Assembly (NCBI GenBank): GCA_022579005.1 | Contig: MU401832.1 | Span: 1-24,673 of the forward strand | Source: Poronia punctata | Lineage: Eukaryota; Ascomycota; Sordariomycetes; Xylariales; Xylariaceae | Direction of reading: 5' to 3' | Length of the DNA stretch: 24,673 bases | Shown: one piece after another, positions 1 to 9,135 of the stretch | Position numbering within the stretch: position 1 is the stretch's first letter | Layout of the letters: the number at the start of each line of letters is the position of its first letter | The notes under the pieces: generated by a model | What the model was told of the DNA's origin: nothing | Database searches by the model: none | What the model saw: the letters and a program-made list of their open reading frames with translations, nothing else | Translations under genes and position numbers: made by a program

Positions 1-92
<92 letters not shown>
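1..92. repeat. (AAT)n microsatellite, about 30 units
   Basis: Thirty uninterrupted AAT trinucleotides open the window, so the true left end lies outside it. The array then degrades into an AATT/ATTA tetranucleotide pattern up to about 101, directly next to a decayed LTR. The lack of interruptions suggests that slippage keeps it homogeneous. It is not coding. Confidence 0.95.
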
Positions 93-93
<1 letters not shown>

Positions 94-101
94 TAATTAA
101 T

Positions 102-254
102 TATTAAAACTTAGTAATTAGTAAAGAAAATATATAGTTAATTTTATTATATATAAAAAGCCTTTTATATAATAGTTTTTATTATAATTATATCTTTTTT
201 ACTATATAGTTATTCTATTAATTATCGTTATTTAATAACCTATAAACTATAATA
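102..254 (-). mobile_element. Relict (probably solo) Copia LTR, internally deleted
   Basis: The start TATTAAAACTTAGTAATTAG matches the outer end of the minus-oriented LTRs at 8443 and 10266, which begin TGTTAGAACTTAGCAATAG and TATTAGAACTTAGCAATAT. From about 160 to 254 it follows the same order as the LTR at 10266: a TATATAATAGTTYTTAT block, then a TTTTTTACTATATAG block, then ATTAATTAT. About 70 bp from the middle of a normal 217-223 bp LTR is missing. No internal element sequence follows it, so a solo LTR or a truncated remnant is likely. The flanks are ATTAA-type on both sides, but they lie in an AATT repeat, so a target-site duplication cannot be confirmed. Confidence 0.6.
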
Positions 255-331
255 ATTAATTTTATAATTTAATAATATAGCATAGCTATTTAACCAGGGG
301 AGAGAGGGTAGTGCTCTAGCGCCCCGATAAC
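255..331. other. Displaced, partly G+C-rich host flank (285-331)
   Basis: After about 30 bp of A+T-rich sequence there is an abrupt G+C-rich patch (about 291-325, from CCAGGGG to GCGCCCC) that is not RIP-mutated. It ends in the ATAAC duplicated on the far side of element A. It is therefore host DNA that was once contiguous with 5997 onward, upstream of the L-2-hydroxyglutarate dehydrogenase gene. It can fold weakly (GGGG 297-300 with CCCC 322-325, AGAG with CTCT 314-317). I see no coding frame or RNA gene in it. Confidence 0.75.
327..331. repeat. Left target-site duplication ATAAC of element A
   Basis: ATAAC directly precedes the first base of the left LTR (332). It is identical to the five bases after the right LTR (5992-5996). 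Five-base duplications are typical of LTR retrotransposon integration. Confidence 0.85.
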
Positions 332-553
332 TATTAAAGCTAACAGGTTATAAAATAATAGAAATTAATATAATGCTTATATAGTAAAAGTTATATAGCT
401 ATAATAAAGACTACTATAAAAGAAAAGGTTTTCTTATAAAAAGTTTTTTTTTACTTATTTAGTATAGGAAAATTTTGTAGTAAAAAAAAGATTTTCTTTT
501 TTATAAGTATATTAATTAATAAAAAAATTTAGCTAATTTGCTTAGTTTTAATA
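332..553 (+). repeat. Left (5') LTR of element A
   Basis: This 222-bp terminal repeat begins TATTAAAGC and ends TTTTAATA. The less mutated ends of relatives (TGTTA at 8443, TAACA at 5987-5991) suggest that the original termini were TGTTA and TAACA, with TG and CA lost here to RIP. Differences from the right LTR are nearly all C/T or G/A transitions in both directions, so the two LTRs were mutated independently after insertion. Confidence 0.88.
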
Positions 554-3500
554 ATTAAAAGTTTTATTACGCTTATTATTACTATTAAAGCATAATAGTT
601 ATAATAACTTAGTAAAAATAGCATTAGTTAATAAAGTTAAACTATTTTGCTTAAAGGATTTTTATTATTAAAATAAAAAATTTAAAATAAAAGCTTTAGC
701 TTTATAGCTATAGCAATATATTAACTTAGAAAATAAAAAGCTATAGCTTAAATAACTTAAACTTGTTAATATTACTAAACTTAATAAAAAGCTTATAATT
801 CTTGTTATTAAAAAAGCTAGATCTAGGTTTAATATAGCTAGAAATACTTTTACCTTTAAATAAAAATAAATAAGTTAATATTAAATTTTTTTTAAAAGAC
901 TTTTTTAATTTTATTAAAAAGTTTAAATTAATATTTTTTTTAAAAAAGCAAATATAAATAAAGTATTAAAGCTTAAAAAAACTTGTAAAAAATAGCAAAG
1001 CTAAAAGCTTAGATAAATAATACTATATTTAAAAACTATAAAGCTTTTTATATAAAATATAATAAAAAAGTAAATATATAGTATAATAACTTTTAAAAGG
1101 TTAGCATACTTATAACTAAAGTATTGCTAGCTATTATTAAAGCAAAGTTTTTTAACTTTATTAAAAAAAGCGCAAAGAAATTAATAAAAAATCTTAGAAA
1201 ATTTATTATAAAGTAAAGATATTATATTTTATAACTTAAGCAATATAAACTTAACATTTTGCTTAGCACTTATTTTTTTTAATAATTTTTTAAAGCTTTT
1301 AATAATAAATATATATATTAGTACAACTTTTTTAAAATTATATATAAAAGAAAAGATTTATAAAAAGAACTTTACTACTTAAAATTAGCAGCTAACTTTT
1401 AAGCATAAGCAGCAACTAACTAAAAGCTTAAGAAAATAAAAATAATAAAAAGGTTTTTTATAATATTTAATAAAGAAAAAATAAAAAACTAAGCTTAAAA
1501 GTTAAAAGGTAAAAATACTTTATTATTATTAATAAGCATTTTATTTATAAGCAAAAATAAAAACAATTTTTTATACTATAACTTTTAGCTAAAATAAAAA
1601 AGCTGCTTGCTAAAAAACTACTAATTTATTAAAACAAACTAAAAAAAAGACTTATAACTTAAAAAAAGTATGCTTAGCATATAAACGCTATTATAATTTT
1701 TTTAAATGCTAGTATATATTTTTAAAGCTTTTAAAAAAGCTTTTACTAAAAGCTTAAAATATAAAAACTTTATTAAATTTAAAATTTAATATAAATTAAA
1801 CTTTTAAAAAAATTAAAGCTATTAAAAAAATAAAAGCTAATTAAACAAAAGCAAAATTAACTAATAGCTTATAAAAAAAAAGTATAACTAAAATAAGTTT
1901 TTATATATACAAGCTTTAAAATATTAAAAAAGCTTATATAAAAACTATACTTACTTAAAAACTTAGCAATATTTAACTTAAAGTATATATTATATATTTT
2001 TAATAAAATTAAGCGCTTTTATAATATTAAAAGTGCTTTTAAAAAAACCTTATTTTAAGCTAAAAACTTAGTTATAGTTATATAAGCTTATAAAAAAGTA
2101 AATATAAAAGTATAAAAAATAAAAAGATTACTTATATTAAAGCTTAAAAAAATGGCTTTTTATAAAACCTTAGTAATAAATATTATTTTTTTATACTTTT
2201 ATTTAATTTTTTTTAGTAAAGTATAAAGCTACTAAAAAGCTATTTTAAAAAATTTAATAGCTTAATATTATACTAAGTATAAAATAAGTATAGCTAATAT
2301 ATTTTAAAATATTTACTATTAAATATAAACAAAGCTTTTTTTTATATTTTAAAAAATATATAAACAAAATATACTAAATAGAATGCTTTTAAAGCAGATT
2401 TTTTTAAATAGCATTTTTAGCTTAGCTACTTAAGTTTTAATGCACTATAGTATTTAATTAGCTAAGCAAAAAAAGTAAAAGTTAAAGGATTTTTAAGCTA
2501 AAGTATTAAATTAATAAATTACTTTAGTTATATATATAAAAAGTTTAAAACCTAAATTAATAAAGCTTTTAAAAACTAACTAAATTATTTATTTAAGCAA
2601 ATTGCTATAAATTAGCATTTTTATAATAAAGGTTTTAATAATAAAATATTAATACTTTTTATAACTAAACAATATTTTAAGCATATATTTAATTATTATT
2701 TATAAACCTTTAATATAAAAATATTAAAAACTTTATTTAAGTACTTTATAAAAAAAGCATAAGCAGTTTATAAAAAATAGGTTATTGTTATTAAATTAAA
2801 TAAACAACGTTTATAGTTATAAATAGTTATAAACTATTTTGTTAATAAAGCATTTGTTATATTAAAGATTTTAGCACTTAATATTTAAGCTTAAAACAGT
2901 GCTAGTAAATAATTTACTTAAATAATTAAAAAGCGTAGTAAGTATATAAAAACTAGCACAAAGCTTTTAAAAAGCTTATAAGTTAAAATTAAAAAAGCTA
3001 TAGTTTATTTATTAAACTAAATACTTAAATATATATTTTATTAAAAAACTTTATATAAATAAATTTATATTTACTTTATATTTTAAAATAGCTATATTAA
3101 AATTAAAAGGCTTAAACTAAACTATTTATAAGTTTATAAATATAAAGCTTATATACTTACTGCTAATATAAAAGAAATTAGTTTCTAAAACCAAGCTTTA
3201 AAGCTTAAATAAGTTAGTTTATTAGCTATAAGTTAATTAATATATATAAGATTTATATTTTTTAACTAATTAAATAATTTAAACTAAAAATATAAGATTT
3301 AATAAAAATTAAATATTTAATAAAAACCTTAATAAACTAAAAAATAAGCTTTAAATATTTAATTGCAAATTTTCTATACATTTTTTAAATAAAACTTTAA
3401 TTTTTAAGTTTAAATTATAATACTAAAATATTAACCTTTATAAAGATAAAAATAAACTTAAATATATATTATAATATTTAAAAGCTAAAAGCAAAGTAAT

Positions 3501-4328
3501 TAATAAGCATAATATTAAAAATACTAGAGATTTTAAGCTTAATAAAACTAATTACTTTTATATTTACTTAAAATTTTAATTATATTTTATATTTTTTTAG
3601 TTTTTTTTTAACGTAGTAATGCTTATAATAATTAAACATGCTAATTTTAATAAGTTTTATAATAAGTACTTTACTTTACTTAAAGCTTGCTAAATTAAAA
3701 TATTTATAAATAATAAGCATAATAATATATTTTGTTTACTTTATTTAAATATAAGCGTTAATAAAAAGTTTTTGCTTTTTTTGCTAAGCTGCTTAAACTA
3801 TTAAAATTAAGCTAAAGTGCTTATATTAGTAATAATAAATAAATAAAATGCTAAAAGGCTATATTTAATACTAAATGCTTATATACTTTTAAATTAGCAT
3901 ATAGTATATAAGTAAGCAAGGCTATAAAAGCTAAAGCGTTTAAACATTTACTATACTACTTTAATAATACTTTTAAAATAAAAGAAATTATATAAACTAG
4001 CTATAATAGTTTTTTATAAATATAAAATAAATAAAAATATTTTATTATATTAAAGCAAGCTTTTACTACTTTTATAATTATATAAAAAACTTAAAAATAT
4101 TTTTTAAAAAGTAAGTTTTTTAAAGATAAAAATAACTACTTAGTTAGTTATAAATAAATAAGCTTTTATAAAAAAGTTTTTGCTTATATAGCTAAAAACT
4201 ATTAAATATTAAACTATATATAAGTATATGTTTATAAGTTTAATAAAAAAAGCTTTTATTTAAAGTATAAAGCATAAATAATAGTTTAAAGTAACTAATA
4301 CCTTATAAATAAATATAAAAATATATAC

Positions 4329-4590
4329 GCTTTTACTTTAGCTAAAACGTTTTTTAAAATATTAGTAGCTATTATAGCTAAGTTTAACTTTAAAATAAAA
4401 TAATATAATATAGTTAGCGCTTTTATTAATATATTGCTTTAAAAACTAATTTATATAAAAATGCTTTATAGCTATAAAAAGAATTAAATTTTATACTTTT
4501 TAAAAGCTTTTTATAAATTATAAAAATTATTATTACTATAATAAAAAAAGCTTATATTAACGCTTTTAAAGCTTAAATTTAAAGTAGTGC
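4329..4590 (+). pseudogene. Decayed Copia reverse transcriptase (element A)
   Basis: In the frame starting at 4329, a stretch still resembles the Copia-type reverse transcriptase of fungal polyproteins (RVT_2). It reads as a TLA-x-TF-x-x-L-x-AI-x-AxF segment, then an xYxxVxAFxN segment near 4410-4430 (the first catalytic aspartate block, now altered), then IYxKM near 4450. Further on (4501-4590, after at least one frame change by eye) there is an LKAxYxL segment followed by LLLL and further stops, matching the family's LxALYGLxxSPLLW block. Several stops interrupt it, mostly at positions where CAG/CAA or TGG would become a stop under RIP. It cannot be functional. The assignment comes from pattern reading, not alignment. 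Confidence 0.75.
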
Positions 4591-5756
4591 TTTATAAACT
4601 TTATATTTTTATTAAAAATAAAATATTATTATTTATATATATTAATAACCTTATGCTTGCTTATTAAAAAGCTTATAAAACTAAGGCTTTTATAGCTATA
4701 AAAGGCTTAGAAAATAAATATTAACTAACTAAAAGTTATAAATTAAAATAGTTTTTAAGTATAAAAATTATTTAAAACTGTAAATAAAGTTTAATTTAGC
4801 TATTTTAGGCTATATATATTAAAAAAATATATAAGTTAAGTAACTTTTTTAATAAAATGCTATTAACGTTTATAAAATTTATTAAGCTACTTTTAAATAT
4901 AAGAACTATTACTTATTAAAAAGTTTATTACTATTAATATAAAATTAAATTTATTATATATATTATAATTATTACTAAATTAAATATTACTTTTACTACT
5001 TTATAACTTTTATACTTTAATAATAACTTTTTATTTACTTACTATGCTGTTGCTAACTAAGTTTTAAACTATTTTTAAGTAAATTAATACCTTATTTTAT
5101 AGTTTAAAAATAAAAATAAGCTTAAAGTAGCTTATAATTTATTATTTATAAACAATACTATTAACTAAAAAAGCTTATAAGCATATATTATAATTTTTTA
5201 ATAGTTTTATTAAATAAAAAGTAAATAAATAAAATATTATTACTATTTTTATTATTAAAGCAAAACCTTTTACGTTAGTTTAAGCTATAAAAAAGCTATA
5301 TTTATTAGCTAACTTATTAACAAGCTTAATATTAATTTAAAATAAAAGCATATTATTATTTAGTATAATAACTAATAAACTATTAATTTAATAAATAAAA
5401 ATATTATAATACTTAAATTAAAATTATAATATATTAATATATATAATTATTAGTTATATTAAAAAATAATTAATAAAACGCTTTAACTAGTTTATATACT
5501 AACAAATTTAATAATAGCTAATAGTTTTATAAACTTTTTAGTATAAAATAAGTAAGCATGCTTTTTAAAGCAAATTAATTTAATTAACATTAAAGCTATT
5601 TAAACTAAAATTAACTAGCTTATTACTATAAAAGTGTAAAAAAACTTAAAAAAAATTTAAAACAATTTAAATAATTATAACTATTATTATAAAAGCTATA
5701 ATACTATAAATTAAAAGTATTATTTATAGCTTTAAAATAAACTAATATACTAGCTT

Positions 5757-5770
5757 ATTTTAAAAAAGTA
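5757..5770 (+). other. Polypurine-tract-like site of element A
   Basis: TTTTAAAAAAGTA lies directly against the right LTR start at 5771. The copies at 8660 and 10489 show the complementary pattern in the same place (C followed by T7, and ACCCTTTTAAA). This fits the plus-strand priming tract of LTR retroelements; the C copy keeps more G residues and is less mutated. Confidence 0.6.
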
Positions 5771-5991
5771 TATTAAAACTAATAAGTTATAAAATAATAA
5801 AAATTAATATAATGTTTATATAGTAAAAGTTATATAGCTATAATAAAAATTACTATAAAAAAAGGTCTTTTTATAAAAAGTTTTTTTTTATCTATTTAAT
5901 ATAAGAAAATTTTGTAATAAAAAGAAGATTTCCCTTTTTATAAGTACATTAATTAATATATACAATTTAGCTAATTTGCTTAGTTTTAACA
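5771..5991 (+). repeat. Right (3') LTR of element A
   Basis: This 221-bp direct copy of 332-553 begins TATTAAAACTAATAAG and ends TTTTAACA, keeping the CA terminus that the left copy lost. It is followed directly by the ATAAC duplication and then by non-RIP host DNA. Shared core: ATATAGTAAAAGTTATATAG and an AAAATTTTGTA block. Confidence 0.9.
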
Positions 5992-5996
5992 ATAAC
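5992..5996. repeat. Right target-site duplication ATAAC of element A
   Basis: ATAAC follows the last base of the right LTR and equals 327-331. Base composition switches from RIP-type to normal at this exact point. Confidence 0.85.
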
Positions 5997-6238
5997 AGTT
6001 TGCAGACTAAGTAACTAATTAGACAAAATAACTAAAATGCAAGAGCCTTTCCGGGTATAGTTTAGCGTGTTGAGTACGATAGCGAAATGTGTGAGTTGAG
6101 AAACTGTGGTGACTAAACACGTCTACTTGCATGTTATCTAACTTGTACCTCACCTTGGTAACCCTTGCTGCGTACATGTATACATGACGGTCACACCCCA
6201 ACTGTTACACTTGCCGTGTCCCACTGCCTCGTCCGAAA
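5997..6238 (+). promoter_or_regulatory. Upstream flank and presumed promoter/5' UTR of the L2HGDH gene
   Basis: This is 242 bp of mixed composition between the Copia insertion and the start codon. CpA and TpG are present from the first bases, so RIP did not spread measurably out of the element. It contains a perfect 12-bp palindrome, CATGTATACATG (6175-6186), 53 bp before the ATG. I see no clear TATA box. The bases just before the ATG (GAAA, with A at -3) suit eukaryotic initiation. The retroelement removed everything further upstream to beyond 5.6 kb, so transcription must rely on these 242 bp or on sequence inside the element. Calling it a promoter is inference. Confidence 0.5.
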
Positions 6239-7805
6239 ATGCTCGCAAGAGCCATTCAGCGGCAGGGCCTGTCCTTGTTAGTGAAACTCTCTAATCGCTC
6301 TTTTAGTAATACAGCTGCGGCAAAGGCGGATTTTACTCATGTTGTAAGTTTCTCAATCAGATCATCCCTATCTGTGCACAGGGAAGAACGGCTGTGCCCC
6401 TATTTTTTTCTCTCCCTTCACCCCGTTTCGGCTTGCAATGTCTAACTCAGCTTTTCGATTGGCCTATTACACTAACCTCTCCCAACTGTCTTCTCCCGCA
6501 CTCACAATTCCAACCAGGTCATAGGCGGCGGCGTGGTTGGGCTTGCGACGGCGCGAGCTCTTGCGCAGGAAGAGTCTTCTGGTTCTTTGTCTCGCCCAAC
6601 CACACTCCTGCTAGAAAGGCATGCCAGCGTTGGTACGGAGACATCCTCTCGCAGCAGCGAGGTGGTCCACGCTGGTCTTTATTACGGAACGGGCACATTG
6701 AAAACACGACTCTGTGTCAGTGGCAAGGAGAAGTTATATGCATTCTGCGACTCGCGTGGCGTCGATTATGCTAAGACGGGCAAGTGGATTGTCGCGCAGG
6801 ACGAGATTGAACGCTTGGTACTTGAGCACCTGCACACTGCGTGCCGGGACGAACTCGGTGTGCCGGCGCGCTGGGTAGGGCCGGAAGAGGCCAGGGTGGA
6901 GGAGCCCTATGTCCGTGCTACGGCCGGCATACTCGAAAGCTCCACTACGGGTATCGTGGACTCCCATGGCCTAATGGTGGCTCTTCAAGGCGAACTGGAG
7001 GAAGCAAGCGGCATCGTAGTCGTGAATGCCGCAGTATCCCGCATCGAGCCAATATGCGCTGGTGGTAGGCCGGGCAGTGGTGGTTGGCGGCTTACTGTTC
7101 GGGATACCATTTCTGGCCAATGCTCCAACATAGTGGCGGAAACTATAGTAAACAGCGCCGGCCTCATGGCCGCAGATGTTCACAACATGATAGTTCCACC
7201 TGAACGGCAAACACGTCTGTACTACGCAAAGGGAAATTACCTCAGCTACAGTGCCAAGTTACCAAAGGTTAAAAGACTTATATATCCCGTTACGTTACCC
7301 GGTGCCGGCGGCCTGGGTACCCATCTCACCCTTGATATGGCCGGCCGTATGCGTTTTGGACCTGACGTTGAATGGGTTGATGATCCTTCCGACTTGACCG
7401 TGAACACGGAGCGTTTCTCGGATATGCTTGCTGCAGTTCGACGGTATCTGCCCGGCATAAAGAAGGAAGCGCTGAGCCCGGATTATGCAGGTATACGTCC
7501 CAAACTTGGGAGGGCCGGTGCTGTCGGCGCGGGCAATGGCTTTTTCGACTTTCATATTAAGATGGAGGACGGTTACGACGGCTGGGTCAACAGTAAGTGT
7601 TACAATTTAGGGTGAAAATACCCTTTCCTGCCCTCGGCCTTCTGATTCTTATTGCCTGCAACCTCCGTTTCTCTCGTACCTTGCCGGCTATAGAGTTCTA
7701 ATCTTCTATACTGCAGTGCTCGGGATTGAGAGCCCAGGTCTCACGAGCTCACTTGCCATCGGAGAATATGTGAGGGACTTGTTCTACCATAGCCAGGCCG
7801 GGTAA
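6239..7805 (+). CDS. L-2-hydroxyglutarate dehydrogenase, mitochondrial (FAD-dependent), three exons
   Basis: The coding sequence is join(6239..6343, 6518..7592, 7717..7805), giving 422 residues; the family usually has about 420-460. Enzymes of this DAO/COG0579 family oxidise L-2-hydroxyglutarate to 2-oxoglutarate with FAD, a metabolite-repair step; the eukaryotic form is mitochondrial and passes electrons to the respiratory chain. Visible motifs: a basic, acid-poor N-terminus (R4, R8, K16, R20, no acidic residue before D31), as in a mitochondrial presequence; the Rossmann dinucleotide motif GGGVVG at 38-43; E68, which ends the second strand and should bind FAD ribose; the family signature TSSRSSEVVHAGLYY at 77-91; GIVDSH at 180-185; NSAGL at 247-251; H304; FGPD at 315-318; YAGIRPKL at 358-365; and the FAD-closing C-terminal block LGIESPGLTSSLAIGEYV at 395-412. 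The first and last motifs are restored only when both introns are removed, which fixes the splice sites. Codon use and G+C are normal and there is no sign of RIP. The FAD-oxidoreductase family is certain. Substrate specificity is by family resemblance, and a related 2-hydroxyacid cannot be excluded. Confidence 0.93.
6344..6517 (+). other. Intron 1 of the L2HGDH gene (phase 0)
   Basis: This 174-nt intron has a GTAAGT donor directly after the valine codon GTT and a CCAACCAG acceptor. Possible branch sites are CTAAC at 6472-6476 or CTCAC at 6501-6505. An in-frame stop at 6443 rules out retention. Splicing joins ...DFTHV to VIGGGVVGL, recreating the first strand and glycine-rich turn of the FAD-binding fold. 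Confidence 0.93.
7593..7716 (+). other. Intron 2 of the L2HGDH gene (phase 1)
   Basis: This 124-nt intron has a GTAAGT donor, a CTGCAG acceptor, and a CTAAT branch-like site at 7698-7702, 14 nt before the acceptor. It splits a methionine codon (A/TG, residue 394). Reading through would stop at 7613-7615 and lose the conserved GIESPGLTSS block, so removal is needed for a complete enzyme. Confidence 0.93.
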
Positions 7806-8124
7806 TTGACCTGAAAATGTCTCTCGCGGGCGATCGGGTATCCCATGTATATGCGTAATTTGCAAGACCCCGGTTGTACCTCCTGTGCCGCGGTGTAGTT
7901 GGCAGGTGATGGCCTCAATCTCCAACGCGGTGGTCAGAAAAAATGTGCATGACCCCCGTGCCCCGGTTCCTTGTTGTCCCTACCAAAATAACCAATTATA
8001 CCAACTTTTATATCTTATTTGACATGACGAGCCTTAAACCAAAAGTTTTATAATTTTAATACTGGGAGCCCCGGAGGTGCAATCAAATCCGAGTTTACAA
8101 TGTCTCGAGGTCTAGATATTGGCT
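7806..8124 (+). other. 3' flank of the L2HGDH gene; no other gene seen
   Basis: This is normal-composition sequence after the stop codon, becoming A+T-richer from about 7980 (ACCAAAATAACCAATTATACC). It should contain the 3' UTR and polyadenylation site, but I see no canonical AATAAA. A short G+C-rich patch, GGAGCCCCGGAGG, lies near 8063. No open frame or RNA gene is supported. Confidence 0.5.
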
Positions 8125-8442
8125 AGCCATGACCCCCCTTTACCCCCCTATTTACCTCCCATGGCCATACGGTAACCCTTCCACTCACCCCCCTTAGCCA
8201 TGGCTTTGGAATTCACCCCCCTTGGTCATGGCTTTAAACTTTAGCGCCCCGTGGTCATAGCTTTAGAAATAACCCCCTTAGCCCCTTGACTTTAGAATTC
8301 ACCTCCCATGGCCATGGCTTTGGAATTCGACCCCTTTAGCCATGACCTTTCCCTTCACCTCCTATAGCCATGACCTTTCTAGTCCCCCCCCCCTTACCTA
8401 TAACCCTCTGATTTTATCTTTTATAGCCATGACCTTCCTAAT
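8125..8442. repeat. C-rich imperfect minisatellite, 28-bp period, about 11 copies
   Basis: Unit boundaries by eye: 8187-8214, 8215-8243, 8244-8271, 8272-8300, 8301-8328, 8329-8356, 8357-8384, 8385-8416 and 8417 to the end, with two or three more divergent copies back to about 8125. Units are 28 or 29 bp except 8385-8416 (32 bp), whose C tract has grown to nine. The unit begins ACCCCCCTTAGCCATG and ends GCTTTGGAATTC, with recurrent CCATGG and GAATTC sites. A 28-bp period is not a codon multiple, so it is not a coding repeat. CpA and TpG are kept, so RIP has not acted on it despite the repetition, which fits the known minimum length for RIP. A retroelement LTR abuts the last copy. Confidence 0.9.
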
Positions 8443-8659
8443 TGTTAGAACTTAGCAATAGAGCTAAAATGTATAATTATAATTAATATAACGTATAAAA
8501 AGTTATTATTATTTTTACTGCAAAGTTTTTTTATATTAAATAGATAAAAGAAAAGCTTTTATAAAAAAACCTTTTTTATAATAGTTTTTACTTTAGCTAT
8601 TTTATATTATATAAGCATTATATTAAATTTAAGTTTTTTATAACTTATTAGTTTTAATA
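8443..8659 (-). repeat. LTR of element B (minus orientation)
   Basis: This 217-bp repeat starts TGTTAGAACTTAGC on the plus strand and ends TTAGTTTTAATA. It keeps the TG terminus that other copies lost. It corresponds in reverse complement to 332-553 and 5771-5991, and in the same orientation to 10266-10488. A C followed by seven T, the complement of a polypurine tract, comes right after it. Confidence 0.85.
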
Positions 8660-9135
8660 CTTTTTTTAAAAATAAACTAACTTATTAAACTATTTTATAG
8701 TTAAAATTAAAGCTTTAAATAATAGCATATAAAGCTTAATAATTATAAACATAGTATTTTTAATTATTTTATTTAATAATTTTACTTTTTTCTATTTTTA
8801 TAATAATTAGTTAAAGTATTTTTAACGCTATATAGCTTTTATATTAACTTAGTTAACTTGCTATAAAAAGCTTAACTATTTATTATATACTAATAATTTT
8901 ATAAATTTATTTATTATTATTAAATTTATAAGTATATAAACTATTTAAAGCGTTTTACTAATTACTTTTTATAATAGCTAGTAGTTATATATATTAATAT
9001 ATTTTAGTTTTATTAATTAAATATTATATTAAATAAGAATATACTTAGTTTTTAAATTAATACTAAGCTTATAAATATGCTAGCTAATAAATATAGCTTT
9101 TTTATATTTTATGCTAATTTAAAAGCGTGCTTTAA
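8443..9135 (-). mobile_element. Element B: truncated Copia copy of the element A family
   Basis: A minus-oriented LTR (8443-8659) is followed, going right, by what would be the 3' internal end of the element. It aligns with the equivalent part of C (10489 to about 11010); for example, AAAATAAACTAACTTATTAA occurs in both, as does a TACTAAGCTTATAAA block (9061 and 10931). Similarity fades between about 9105 and 9140, where strand skew also changes, so B is cut off there. Five bases before it (CTAAT, 8438-8442) would be its target site; the partner was not found. No open frame remains. Confidence 0.8.

Larger units (their letters stand above)
332..5991 (+). mobile_element. Element A: full-length RIP-inactivated Ty1/Copia retrotransposon
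   Basis: This is a 5660-bp unit with two LTRs of about 221 bp in direct orientation, a perfect 5-bp ATAAC duplication outside them, and an A-rich polypurine-like tract just before the right LTR. The interior has no long open frame; stops are everywhere. A reverse transcriptase remnant is still readable on the plus strand at 4329-4590, and its position near the 3' end, with no room for a following integrase, fits the Copia gene order. The plus (coding) strand is A-skewed. C mostly survives before T and G after A, as expected from CpA-to-TpA mutation on both strands. Element C (10266 to about 15640) is a reverse-oriented relative that aligns over nearly the whole interior; A and C coordinates sum to about 16200. 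No gag, protease or integrase boundary could be placed. Confidence 0.9.

Noticed and set aside
285..331. tRNA gene or tRNA-derived SINE in the G+C-rich scrap
   Set aside because: On the minus strand a stretch like TAGAGCACTACC recalls a tRNA D-arm, but no anticodon stem, T-arm or acceptor stem can be formed from the neighbours.
6019..6201. 60-codon minus-strand frame upstream of the gene
   Set aside because: It has no motif or support and lies in the likely promoter/5' UTR. Chance is sufficient to explain it in normal-composition DNA.
6394..6774. 126-codon plus-strand frame overlapping intron 1 and exon 2
   Set aside because: It is out of frame with the L2HGDH exons, starts inside intron 1 and shows no domain. 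It is a shadow of the real gene.
6519..7555. Several minus-strand frames opposite exon 2
   Set aside because: All overlap the well-supported coding exon, are short and carry no recognisable motif.
6533..7615. Unspliced L2HGDH frame starting with a GTG at 6533
   Set aside because: It would lose the first half of the GxGxxG FAD motif and the C-terminal GIESPGLTSS block. Both return with canonical GTAAGT...AG introns and the ATG at 6239.
8125..8442. CRISPR array, because of the 28-bp regular units
   Set aside because: Units are directly adjacent with no unique spacers between them, and the genome is eukaryotic.
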